Source: a virus. Taken from it: a stretch of 64,000 bases of DNA. The position numbers were made by a program, and so were the translations under genes. Shown here in pieces: positions 1-6,268 of this stretch; position 1 is the first letter of the stretch; each line of letters begins with the position of its first letter. Below the pieces are notes generated by a model. That model made no database searches. It was not told the origin of the DNA and saw only the letters and a list, made by a program, of their open reading frames with translations. Location: the IMG/VR virus record IMGVR_UViG_3300046352_000068, positions 1-64,000 of that record. One strand, 5' to 3'.

Positions 1-94
1 CTTTCATTGCTTTGCCAGCTGCTGCGATTTTAGTGATACCCATTTGCGTTTTAGGCATCGGGCGTGTCATTGGTGTTTTTTCTTGCTTTGCCAT
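1..94 (-). CDS. Partial small basic protein, 5' end only
   Basis: A minus-strand reading frame starts at ATG 94 and runs off the left edge. The 31 visible residues begin MAKQEKTPMTRP and are rich in Lys, Met and Thr. It lies 2 bases after the stop of the 85-residue gene upstream, so the two are probably co-transcribed. No family is recognised and the total length is unknown. Confidence 0.55.
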   Translation of the reverse strand, partial: MAKQEKTPMTRPMPKTQMGITKIAAAGKAMK

Positions 95-96
95 AA

Positions 97-354
97 TTAT
101 TCGAATGAAGGGGATTTAGCTAAAGGATAATCTCTTCCTGTTGCTTTTTTAACTGCAGCATTTGCTAATGAACGATAACGTTGAGCATTTGCATTCATAT
201 AATCAGCACGCTTGCGAGCATCTGAAATAATCTTATCTGCACCTTTTGTGCCTGTGCCCATTAAACCACGAACATTGTCCATTTCTAATCGAGCATCTTG
301 TTCTAATTTCTTTGCGGCTTGAACTGTTTGTAAAGCCGTGATTTTCTTAGCCAT
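97..354 (-). CDS. Hypothetical 85-residue helical protein
   Basis: The protein is Ala/Lys-rich and predicted mostly helical, with a middle stretch rich in Arg, Asp and Asn. No family is recognised. ATG 354 is preceded by a TAnnTTTG box on the minus strand (375-382), which fits a short leader of about 15 bases. It is transcribed divergently from the winged-helix candidate at 408, so the pair share a promoter region. The nearly abutting downstream frame (1-94) suggests an operon. Confidence 0.65.
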   Translation of the reverse strand: MAKKITALQTVQAAKKLEQDARLEMDNVRGLMGTGTKGADKIISDARKRADYMNANAQRYRSLANAAVKKATGRDYPLAKSPSFE

Positions 355-374
355 AATTTTTTATTATTATTTGA

Positions 375-392
375 CAAAGATAAGTAATTTTG
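375..392. promoter_or_regulatory. Divergent -7 boxes (TATCTTTG minus, TAATTTTG plus)
   Basis: The plus strand reads CAAAGATA at 375-382, which is TATCTTTG on the minus strand, and TAATTTTG at 385-392. Both match TAnnTTTG, the Bacteroidota primary-sigma -7 element. They point outward to ATG 354 and ATG 408. No clear TTG is seen at the ideal -33 distance, so strength is uncertain. Confidence 0.5.
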
Positions 393-407
393 TTAAATTT
401 TAATTCA

Positions 408-917
408 ATGATAAAAACATACATGAAGCCTCGAAAAATACAGCCGAGGACTATCAAGGTAAGGGAGTATAAGTCAAAACCAATCGTAGTCAATCGCTTC
501 GAAGTGCAACGTGACTACCTAAAATACATCAAAGTAGTGCGTGCGTGGGCTCGTCATAAGCACGGATTGGGCCTAGAAGACTTCGAAATGCTGTGCTATC
601 TGTACTCCGAGCACGTTTTTGACGCCAATCAGTTCGACCAATACTGCCAAATCTTTAATTTTACCCAAAATAGACGCAAAAGTCTAATGGATAAAGGGCT
701 TGTGGTACATTTTCGCAAGCCCGAACCACACAAACGCGCTATTTATGAGCTTTCTTACAAAGCCAAGACCATCATACGCATGGTTTACGAGATGCTCAAC
801 GGAGAAAGACCGGTCCCTAAGCTATCTGACATCAAACCCATACAACCACAAAGACCCAACCACTTCGCCAAAAGGCAATATGATCGGGTCATTGGTCGAA
901 TGAATAAAAAGTTTTAG
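408..917 (+). CDS. Putative winged-helix DNA-binding protein
   Basis: A 169-residue basic protein. A central segment (about residues 35-125) has a helix pattern like MarR-type winged helices, with a probable recognition helix around FNFTQNRRKSLMDKGLV followed by a Lys/His-rich wing. Upstream in-frame TTG (390) overlaps the -7 box, so ATG 408 is preferred. The C-terminus is Pro/Arg-rich. Its position, divergent from a small minus-strand operon and next to paired promoters, suits a transcription regulator. The family call rests on pattern only, and a structural DNA-binding protein is possible. Confidence 0.6.
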   Translation: MIKTYMKPRKIQPRTIKVREYKSKPIVVNRFEVQRDYLKYIKVVRAWARHKHGLGLEDFEMLCYLYSEHVFDANQFDQYCQIFNFTQNRRKSLMDKGLVVHFRKPEPHKRAIYELSYKAKTIIRMVYEMLNGERPVPKLSDIKPIQPQRPNHFAKRQYDRVIGRMNKKF

Positions 918-920
918 TCA

Positions 921-962
921 GGTGGCCGGCCGGGAAAACCCCTGATACGACCCATAGCCACC
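921..962. terminator. Inverted repeat after the 408-917 gene
   Basis: GGTGGC (921-926) pairs with GCCACC (957-962), and an internal GGG/CCC pair lies inside. There is no good T-run on either side, so it may be a rho-independent-like stop or a processing hairpin between the convergent gene at 408-917 and the minus-strand gene ending at 974. Confidence 0.35.
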
Positions 963-973
963 GACTAATGTTT

Positions 974-1099
974 TTAGAATTTTATCCACCAAGTACGAGT
1001 TAGCCAACCAAAAGAAATCTCTTTAGTACCATCTTCATACAGATGAAATGCAAGCAATGGAAATATAAGCCACGCATACCCTTTATTTTTCTTTGCCAT
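974..1099 (-). CDS. Small 41-residue protein with hydrophobic segment
   Basis: ATG 1099 to TAA 974 encodes 41 residues beginning MAKKNKGYAWLIFPLLAF. A short hydrophobic stretch (residues 8-19) follows a basic N-terminus, suggesting membrane association. It starts 1 base after the stop of the 53-residue frame upstream, an arrangement typical of coupled phage genes. No family is recognised. Confidence 0.5.
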   Translation of the reverse strand: MAKKNKGYAWLIFPLLAFHLYEDGTKEISFGWLTRTWWIKF

Positions 1100-1100
1100 T

Positions 1101-1262
1101 TTATTTTTGTTTGCTATAGTGTTCTTGCTTAATTGCTCTACCACCACAACTAGTTATTATTTTATCTGACCAAAATGGTAAAGTAATCCAATTGTAAATT
1201 AAATAATAGGAACCACCTTTAAATTTGCGATACCACTTATATTGCATTAATCTAAATCTCAT
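1101..1262 (-). CDS. Small 53-residue basic protein
   Basis: ATG 1262 to TAA 1101 gives 53 residues rich in Tyr, Trp, Lys and Arg, with two Gly-Gly turns. It follows the tRNA-like element on the same strand and almost touches the next small frame. A hairpin with GCACT/AGTGC arms and a short T-run lies about 15 bases upstream of the start. Function unknown. Confidence 0.5.
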   Translation of the reverse strand: MRFRLMQYKWYRKFKGGSYYLIYNWITLPFWSDKIITSCGGRAIKQEHYSKQK

Positions 1263-1323
1263 CTTATTTAATTTAAAAATTGCACTTCCTATATCGTCGC
1301 TGTGTAGTGCTAACCATCACCGT

Positions 1324-1394
1324 AGTCAGTAAAGGATTCGAACCTATAATACCTGCCTTCTCGGCCCGTGTGTTTCCAGTTACACTACCTGACT
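1324..1394 (-). tRNA. Degenerate tRNA-like gene, anticodon arm atypical
   Basis: Read on the minus strand, 71 bases fold as a tRNA. A 7-base acceptor (AGTCAGG with ACTGACT, last pair mismatched) is followed by TA at positions 8-9, a D-arm GTGT/ACAC with GG in the loop, a 4-base variable loop and a T-arm with loop TTCGAAT. The anticodon arm is abnormal: CGGGC opposite GCAGG has two mismatches, and the 7-base loop CGAGAAG lacks the near-universal T33. No CCA is encoded. It could be a decayed tRNA or a tRNA mimic. No amino-acid identity is assigned. Confidence 0.5.
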
Positions 1395-1442
1395 GAATTT
1401 GCCCGTCTTTCCGGGCTGTCAAGTTTGTTAATCAAAGTTTGG

Positions 1443-1470
1443 TCAGACAAATTTACTACTAATTGTCTGA
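1443..1470. terminator. Hairpin directly after groES
   Basis: TCAGACAA (1443-1450) pairs perfectly with TTGTCTGA (1463-1470), ending 1 base before the groES stop codon. It probably protects or ends the groEL-groES transcript, but no strong T-run follows on the minus strand. A second hairpin (GCCCG 1401-1405 with CGGGC 1412-1416) lies between it and the tRNA-like gene. Confidence 0.4.
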
Positions 1471-1471
1471 T

Positions 1472-1735
1472 TTACAACACCACCACCACATCTTTCTCAG
1501 TGATGACCGTATATAGGTCCTCATTGATGCGGATGGAGTGACCGGCCGCACGATCAAAGTAGATAAATGCCCCAGGCTTGATGCCGTCTACTGTTGAACC
1601 AGCAGCAACGACTGTTGCTTTTTTGTATCTAACTTCTCCTGCGTCAGAGACAGTCATGATTAACCCCCCAGCCGACTTTGTTTCTTCGGCTTGAGGCACT
1701 ATTAAGATATTTTTTCCGATTACGTGAAATCCCAT
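1472..1735 (-). CDS. groES: Phage co-chaperonin GroES (Cpn10)
   Basis: An 87-residue 10-kDa chaperonin that would cap the GroEL ring. It shows the N-terminal beta-strand (IGKNILIVPQ), the mobile loop with the hydrophobic tripeptide (SAGGLIM, about residues 21-27), a KPGAFIYFD turn and the closing LYTVITEKDVVVVL strand. It is slightly shorter than typical GroES (about 97). An in-frame upstream ATG (1837) would add 34 residues unrelated to the family, so ATG 1735 is chosen. It lies 127 bases downstream of groEL, opposite to the usual bacterial groES-groEL order. The spacer carries palindromes that may control it separately. Confidence 0.9.
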   Translation of the reverse strand: MGFHVIGKNILIVPQAEETKSAGGLIMTVSDAGEVRYKKATVVAAGSTVDGIKPGAFIYFDRAAGHSIRINEDLYTVITEKDVVVVL

Positions 1736-1779
1736 TGTGTTTATTTTTTTATTAAAATTAGTATTATTACTACTCAAAC

Positions 1780-1848
1780 CGTTACATTTTGTAACGCACT
1801 TCCGAATTTGGTAACATTTTGTTACAGATTTTGGCAAAATTTGTTACG
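1780..1848. promoter_or_regulatory. Operator-like palindromes between groEL and groES
   Basis: Two perfect inverted repeats with the same half-site lie 31 bases apart. CGTTACA-TTT-TGTAACG spans 1780-1796 and GTAACA-TTT-TGTTAC spans 1811-1825. A third half-site, TTTGTTACG, is at 1840-1848. They sit just upstream of groES in the transcription direction. No bound factor is known. A processing or termination role for groEL mRNA is also possible. Confidence 0.5.
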
Positions 1849-1862
1849 CAACTCGGAAAAGT

Positions 1863-3404
1863 CTACATCTGTCTTACGTTAGTAATGACTGTCTCCGTTG
1901 ATAGCAAGGTCGTTGCTACGCTGACAGAATTTTTTAGGGCTTCTTTAGCCACTTTCGTCGGGTCAATAATACCAACGCTCATCATGTGGCACATCGCCCC
2001 ATTAGACACGTTAATACCAACACCCTCCTTAGTCAAGATGTCGCCATCCATCTCAAGCCCTGCGTTCGACAATATCTTGCTCATCGGAGCAAGCATCGCC
2101 ACCTTCAGTATCATCGCACCCTTGTTCTCGATCTGAATCTTAGCCGCGATATCCTTCAAGGCCACGCCACCACCTGGCAGAATCCCCTCCTCCAAGGCAG
2201 CCTTCACCGCACACACCGCATCGTCCACCCGGTCCTTCTTCTCCTTCTGCTCAATGTCTGAGTTTGCTCCCACCTTAATCACACCAACACCACCACCTAA
2301 GTTCGCAATACGTTCCTTCAAGAACTCCTTCTCGATCGCTGAGCTCTCAACAGCTAACTGCTCTTGTAGCTCCTCGACTCTCTCCTCACCTGCACCCTCT
2401 GCTCCAAAAATAATCGTATTGAACCTGCCACTCACCACCTTACCTGCTCTTCCTAGGTCGTCGATGCTTGCCATCAACAGGTTATCACCCGTCTGCTCAC
2501 TGAAGTACTTAGCACCCGTAGCGGTCGCAATGTCCTGCATGATCTGGTGACGCTTATACCCAAACGATGGCGGGATGATCGTGCACACCTTCAGGCCACT
2601 CTTAATCTTGTTTACGTTCAATGAGTTTAGAGCGTTCTCCTCTAGCTCACCAATAATCAATAGCGACTTCTTGCCTTGCAAAATAAACTCAAGCATCGGC
2701 AGGATATCGTTCAAGTTCCCGATCGGCTGGTCAGTCACCAAGATGTATGGCTTGTCCATCACAGCCTCTTGCTTCTTGTGGTCTGTCACGAAGTACTTGC
2801 TCGTGTAGCCTCTGTCTATCTTCATCCCACTGACCACCTCAGAGTAGGTCTCAGCCGTTGCTGAGTTCTCGACCGTCACCACACCACTTAGACCAACCTG
2901 GTTATAAGCATCAGCGATAATCTGTCCAATCTCCGCGTCACCATTGGCCGAGATAGTCGCCACGTCGACTAGCTTCTCAGGGGTAATCTCTGTGGACATC
3001 TCCGTCAACTCATCTGCTACCTTCAACGCAGCCTCTTGAACATCTCTCAATACTTGAGTGACATTGTCCTCTGGTGTTATCAAGTCCGTTGCCGCATGGA
3101 TAATGGCTTGAGCTAGGACGACGGTCTGACTGGTTCCGTCACCAGCTGAATTCGCTGTCTTCTCAGAGGCTTCTCTAACGATCATAACCGCTAGGTTCTC
3201 TGTCGGGTCCATCAAATTAATGCCTTTGCTTACGCTGACGCCGTCTTTTGTGACAATAATGCCACCAACATGTTGGTCCGACTCCATCAGCACCGTTCTT
3301 CCACGAGCCCCCATTGTAGAACCAACCGCATTGGCTAGTGTATCCACACCTCTTATTAACTTCTCTCTAGCGGTCAATCCGCTTTCTACTTGCTTGACAA
3401 TCAT
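1863..3404 (-). CDS. groEL: Phage chaperonin GroEL (Cpn60)
   Basis: A 513-residue group I chaperonin that would form the ATP-driven folding ring. Equatorial motifs are intact: GARGRTVLM near 32-40, TKDG with the ATPase Asp near 54, the phosphate loop GDGTS near 88-92, and LEEGILPGGGVAL near the second catalytic Asp region (VDDAVCAVKAALEE). It lacks the Gly-Gly-Met C-terminal tail of bacterial GroEL and is about 30 residues shorter. It starts 3 bases after the stop of the upstream 162-residue gene and precedes groES. A likely role is folding the capsid or other large virion proteins during infection. Phage-encoded GroEL is uncommon but known. Confidence 0.95.
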   Translation of the reverse strand: MIVKQVESGLTAREKLIRGVDTLANAVGSTMGARGRTVLMESDQHVGGIIVTKDGVSVSKGINLMDPTENLAVMIVREASEKTANSAGDGTSQTVVLAQAIIHAATDLITPEDNVTQVLRDVQEAALKVADELTEMSTEITPEKLVDVATISANGDAEIGQIIADAYNQVGLSGVVTVENSATAETYSEVVSGMKIDRGYTSKYFVTDHKKQEAVMDKPYILVTDQPIGNLNDILPMLEFILQGKKSLLIIGELEENALNSLNVNKIKSGLKVCTIIPPSFGYKRHQIMQDIATATGAKYFSEQTGDNLLMASIDDLGRAGKVVSGRFNTIIFGAEGAGEERVEELQEQLAVESSAIEKEFLKERIANLGGGVGVIKVGANSDIEQKEKKDRVDDAVCAVKAALEEGILPGGGVALKDIAAKIQIENKGAMILKVAMLAPMSKILSNAGLEMDGDILTKEGVGINVSNGAMCHMMSVGIIDPTKVAKEALKNSVSVATTLLSTETVITNVRQM

Positions 3405-3407
3405 AGA

Positions 3408-3896
3408 CTACATTTTATTTTTTATGAAACTAACTTTTTTAATCCGACTTGTTTGGTTTCCTGCCGTGATAAACTTCTTACCCTGTAAATTCTTCTCAAT
3501 CTTGCATCGTCTGCATCTCACAAAATAGTTCGCTATCTCGTTCTTAAACGTTCGACCAACATTGTACTGCAAAACCGGGTTTTCGTTATTCACCGCATCA
3601 GCCACATCTGTTAGTGCATATCCCGTGCCATACTCCTTGAAGTAATTGTCACAAGCTCTGTACAACTCAAATATCGTAGCAGGAACGCTGAACATGTACT
3701 GATCCGTAACTATTATGTAATTACTGATGCCAACAAACTCTGACACTATGTCATCCATTTGAATCCTGAACTCAGCAGGACTAATCAGCGGAGCACCACT
3801 GGTTACATAATCCATGTACAAGTCCTCCCACTCAACCACTAACCCCTTAGACAATACACCCTCGATGTCTAATCTTTTTACTAACCAATCTTTCAT
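3408..3896 (-). CDS. Hypothetical 162-residue protein leading the chaperonin operon
   Basis: No family is recognised. The N-terminal 60 residues are acidic and rich in Trp/Tyr, and the C-terminal 45 are strongly basic with a CRRC pair (YFVRCRRCKIEKN) that could bind metal or nucleic acid. ATG 3896 follows a pseudoknotted leader ending in a U-rich tract. The stop is 3 bases before groEL, so translation is probably coupled. By position it might be a regulator of, or client for, the chaperonin, but this is only a guess. Confidence 0.7.
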   Translation of the reverse strand: MKDWLVKRLDIEGVLSKGLVVEWEDLYMDYVTSGAPLISPAEFRIQMDDIVSEFVGISNYIIVTDQYMFSVPATIFELYRACDNYFKEYGTGYALTDVADAVNNENPVLQYNVGRTFKNEIANYFVRCRRCKIEKNLQGKKFITAGNQTSRIKKVSFIKNKM

Positions 3897-3899
3897 ATA

Positions 3900-3981
3900 A
3901 AAATAAACCCGAAGATCTGAGGGTAGTGGACCTCTTCACTTCGGGGGTTTTAATAAGTTCTTTGATTCGGCCACTACTCCG
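3900..3981 (-). ncRNA. Pseudoknot leader, copy d (chaperonin operon)
   Basis: On the minus strand, stem 1 GTAGTGG (3977-3971) pairs with CCACTAC (3929-3923), and stem 2 CCCGAAG (3945-3939) pairs with CTTCGGG (3914-3908). The order S1, S2, S1', S2' defines an H-type pseudoknot with junctions of 25, 9 and 8 bases. A T-rich tract (TTTATTTTTAT) follows directly and leads into ATG 3896. Stem sequences differ from those of the other copies while the layout is kept. It could be a small RNA ending at the U-tract, or a translational/attenuation control element. Confidence 0.6.
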
Positions 3982-3987
3982 ACACCA

Positions 3988-3995
3988 CAAAGATA
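3988..3995 (-). promoter_or_regulatory. -7 box TATCTTTG for leader d
   Basis: The minus strand reads TATCTTTG (plus CAAAGATA), a perfect TAnnTTTG match, 10 bases upstream of stem 1 of the pseudoknot. The surrounding TTATTATCTTTG is identical to the box of copy c at 44938. A -33 TTG is only weakly placed (24-base spacing). Confidence 0.5.
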
Positions 3996-4028
3996 ATAAA
4001 GTTTTGAAAAACTTCCTAACAAGGAAGT

Positions 4029-4299
4029 GTACAAAATTTGTCTCTATACAGCTCTAATAAATAAATAGATAGATTTATTTCAATTATCTAAATAAAACTA
4101 TCTATTTTAATTTTTCTTAATATTCTTATTTATTTTATACATTCTTTACATAAATAAAGAATAATATATATAAATAACTATATATCAATAAGTTATAAAT
4201 GTAAACTTAAAAATAAAGTATACACTTTTAGGTGACCAAAGTGTACAACTTTACAAATAGTACAATTCATCTTGAAAAAGTACAATACTATAATTAGGT
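4029..4299. repeat. A+T-rich element, copy 1 (possible origin)
   Basis: No gene is seen here. The stretch 4110-4245 is a diverged duplicate of 14165-14302: both have a T-run, AATATTCT, TTTATTTT, a TACAT repeat, AAAGAATA(TA), an A/T stretch, AAACTT and the identical 14-mer TACACTTTTAGGTG (4221-4234). Four GTACAA boxes lie at 4029, 4243, 4260 and 4280, the last three spaced 17 and 20 bases apart like iterons. It could be a replication origin or a control region. Confidence 0.5.
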
Positions 4300-4332
4300 A
4301 AAAAAAAGACCCAAGTCTTTTAGAACCTGGGC
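4300..4332 (-). terminator. Intrinsic terminator after the 46-residue gene
   Basis: On the minus strand CCCAGGT pairs with ACTTGGG (one G-U) around an 8-base loop and is followed by TCTTTTTTTT. It lies 14 bases after the stop of the gene at 4347-4487, a classical rho-independent terminator. Confidence 0.8.
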
Positions 4333-4346
4333 ATAAACTTAATAGT

Positions 4347-4487
4347 CTATTTCTTTTTTGCTTTCGGGAACACACCTTTCTTCTCCATCTTCTCTACCTT
4401 CTTGCCCTCCATCTTCTCGTGTTTCATCTTAGCAGCCTTAGAAGCATACTTCTCCTTGCCACCGTATTCTTTGATCATTTTTGCCAT
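4347..4487 (-). CDS. Small Lys-rich protein (46 residues)
   Basis: ATG 4487 to TAG 4347. About 40 percent of residues are Lys and it begins MAKMIKEYGGKEKYASKAA. Short Lys/Met-rich proteins with this N-terminus are common next to virion or DNA-related genes in Bacteroidota phages (general recollection), and a DNA- or virion-associated role is inferred. It has its own -7 box (4511-4518) and terminator (4300-4332), so it is a one-gene transcription unit. Confidence 0.75.
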   Translation of the reverse strand: MAKMIKEYGGKEKYASKAAKMKHEKMEGKKVEKMEKKGVFPKAKKK

Positions 4488-4510
4488 TGTTGTTTTTGTT
4501 TAGTGAAATG

Positions 4511-4518
4511 CAAATATA
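4511..4518 (-). promoter_or_regulatory. -7 box TATATTTG for the Lys-rich gene
   Basis: The minus strand reads TATATTTG (plus CAAATATA), a perfect TAnnTTTG, 24-31 bases upstream of ATG 4487. No -33 TTG is seen at the usual distance. Confidence 0.5.
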
Positions 4519-5049
4519 CGATTAGAAAAATAGGGGTTGGGGGTAACACCCCCATCTCAGCCGACCGGCCCCTAAAAGGAAACGACCTGGATCGAGGTAC
4601 GGGGGGTGCGAATTCGGAAAAAGTTCGTAGGATTTTTGGCTTTTCTTGCGGGCGGGACACGGCGTGAACGCTCGGATATAATTTGGCTTATATAGCCCCG
4701 CGACGTTTAGATATTTGTCTAACTATCTAACCTTTCCGACTCGAAGCGTTTAGACGTTTGTCTAATTATCCCATTGCAAAGGATCTTTACTTTTAACATT
4801 ATGTTAAATAGAATTTTTAGGCTCGTCTAAAAAAAGTTTTCGGAAAGACTCAAAAAAAATTTAGCCACGTAGGCTTACTCTTTTACCCCCGCCTAATTCC
4901 TAACATTATGTTAAGTAGCCCCGATTTTTCCCCAAAATATCGCTAAAACGGCTACCAAAACTTCATTGCATTTTTTAAAGAACTTTCGCCATATTTGCCC
5001 CTATTCATTGCATTTTTCTAATAATCACAAAAAAGAATTCAACGAGTAC
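4519..5049. promoter_or_regulatory. Divergent control region with paired palindromes
   Basis: No credible gene lies in this 600-base interval between opposite operons. Two near-identical operator-like palindromes occur 43 bases apart: TTAGATATTTGTCTAA (4707-4722) and TTAGACGTTTGTCTAA (4750-4765), both preceded by CGT and followed by a TATC-containing tail. Another pair, TTTAACATTATGTTAAA (4792-4808) and TAACATTATGTTA (4911-4923), shares a core. A nested G/C-rich hairpin (TGGGGGT-aac-ACCCCCA inside TAGGGG/CCCCTA) lies at about 4531-4575, and TCATTGCATTTTT is repeated near 4961 and 5004. This looks like a regulatory switch or origin region. Confidence 0.5.
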
Positions 5050-5081
5050 TTGACACGGATGTGATTTTTTACATTACTTTG
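5050..5081 (+). promoter_or_regulatory. Promoter of the early plus-strand block
   Basis: TTGACA at 5050 and TTACTTTG at 5074-5081 (one mismatch to TAnnTTTG) are 21 bases apart measured from TTG, the spacing of Bacteroidota promoters. Transcription would begin near 5088, giving a leader of about 35 A-rich bases before ATG 5122. It is the likely driver of the first early operon. Confidence 0.6.
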
Positions 5082-5121
5082 CATCAACAAAAACGCAATA
5101 ACAATTTAAAAAAATAGTCTT

Positions 5122-5406
5122 ATGGAATTACACGGATTTAATCAAGATTTCATTTGTGCATTAGAGGCACAAGGTTTGGCAAAATGTTTTGAGGCTTATT
5201 CTGAATATTGTTCGGGGTCTGATATTATGCAAATAGGCTTTAATCCTAATTCGGGTTACGTTTATATTGCCTTAGAAATGGAACCTATTTCAATTTGCTC
5301 TAATATGGGCCGAAGCGTTGAATACATGTATACTAATCTTTATGATGGCGAAGAGATTTTCTTTGATACGTATGAAGAGGCCGTAAAATTTGATAATACT
5401 TTGTAA
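5122..5406 (+). CDS. Hypothetical 94-residue acidic protein, first early gene
   Basis: No family is recognised. It has an N-terminal helix, several beta-strands (GYVYIALEMEPISI) and an acidic C-terminal segment (DGEEIFFDTYEEAVKF). It is the first gene after the 5050 promoter and the control region, the position where phages often place host-takeover proteins. That role is inferred from position only. Confidence 0.7.
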   Translation: MELHGFNQDFICALEAQGLAKCFEAYSEYCSGSDIMQIGFNPNSGYVYIALEMEPISICSNMGRSVEYMYTNLYDGEEIFFDTYEEAVKFDNTL

Positions 5407-5407
5407 T

Positions 5408-5563
5408 ATGAAAAACTTAATCAGAGTATTCCGGGTATTCAAAGAGGGCACAACGTCCGAATGGGTTACAATTTTAATCCCTGAAACGGATCTTTGCGAC
5501 GTTTTATTGGAGCAAAAAATGAATAAGTATATCTATCTAGGTTATAAAATCAAATCAATATGA
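5408..5563 (+). CDS. Hypothetical 51-residue protein
   Basis: ATG 5408 to TGA 5563. It begins MKNLIRVFRVFKEGTTSEW and has the pattern of a small beta-rich domain. It starts 1 base after the preceding stop and overlaps the next start by 4 bases (ATGA), indicating translational coupling within the early operon. No family is recognised. Confidence 0.6.
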   Translation: MKNLIRVFRVFKEGTTSEWVTILIPETDLCDVLLEQKMNKYIYLGYKIKSI

Positions 5564-6258
5564 AAAAGTTAATATCAAAAGGCACAAGTAACGCCAAAAC
5601 AGCGAAAAACATTTTAGAGACTCATATTTTGTACATGAGCCCATATAACCAAAATTCAAAAGGTAAAAATATTTGCCCTAAAGCCTCTAAAGGTTGTATT
5701 TTGGGCTGTTTGTTCACTGCCGGCCGCGGGGCATTCAATAGCATCCAGGAAGCCCGCAAAAAAAGAACTGAATTGTATTTAAATAATCGCGCGGAATTTT
5801 GCGAGCGTATTGTAAAGGAATTGCAATTACTTAACACTAAAGCCGAAAAGAAAGGGGCTAAAATTGCGATCCGTTTGAACGGAACAAGTGATTTGGACTT
5901 TATTGGTATCATTAAAAATCGAATGGATATTAATATCCTAGATGCATTCCCAAACCTGGAATTTTACGATTATACAAAGATCCTAGGCAAGGTTGAAAAA
6001 TACGCGGGAACAAGATATAAATTAACTTTCTCGCGGGCTGAAGATAACGAAGCCGAAGCGAAAAAAGCCCTAATGTATGGCGTTCCCGTATCGGTTGTGT
6101 TTCACCACAAATTAGACCTACCATCTACCTACCTGGGTGCACCCGTAATAGATGGCGATAAAGCGGACGATCTAATGCTGGACTCAGGTGCGGTGATCCT
6201 AGGACTTAAGGCAAAAGGCAGGGCTAAAAAAGATATCACAGGTTTCGTGGTAGCATAA
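5560..6258 (+). CDS. GP88-family phage protein
   Basis: A 232-residue member of the phage 'gene product 88' family, whose biochemical role is not established. Matching blocks are CPKASKGCILGCLFTAGRG (about 40-58) with three spaced Cys, an Arg-Thr after the helix, IRLNGTSDLDF (near 110), FYDYTKI (near 133), a LTFSRAEDN segment (near 153) and the C-terminal IDGDKADD and GLKAKGRAKKD blocks. The invariant Cys, Asp and Lys residues suggest an enzyme, possibly metal-binding. It starts inside the stop of the preceding frame. Confidence 0.8.
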   Translation: MKKLISKGTSNAKTAKNILETHILYMSPYNQNSKGKNICPKASKGCILGCLFTAGRGAFNSIQEARKKRTELYLNNRAEFCERIVKELQLLNTKAEKKGAKIAIRLNGTSDLDFIGIIKNRMDINILDAFPNLEFYDYTKILGKVEKYAGTRYKLTFSRAEDNEAEAKKALMYGVPVSVVFHHKLDLPSTYLGAPVIDGDKADDLMLDSGAVILGLKAKGRAKKDITGFVVA

Positions 6259-6268
6259 ACAAAAAGAC

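Noticed and set aside
1819-3528. Several plus-strand frames over groEL (for example 1819-2136, 2254-2550)
   Set aside because: They are antisense shadows of the well-conserved GroEL gene.
4193-4375. 60-residue minus-strand frame across the A+T-rich element
   Set aside because: It overlaps the terminator and the 3' end of the real 46-residue gene, has odd composition and no start context.
4419-4667. 82-residue plus-strand frame and its minus-strand partner 4475-4660
   Set aside because: Both lie over the control region and the Lys-rich gene, and the sequence is rich in hairpins rather than codon structure.
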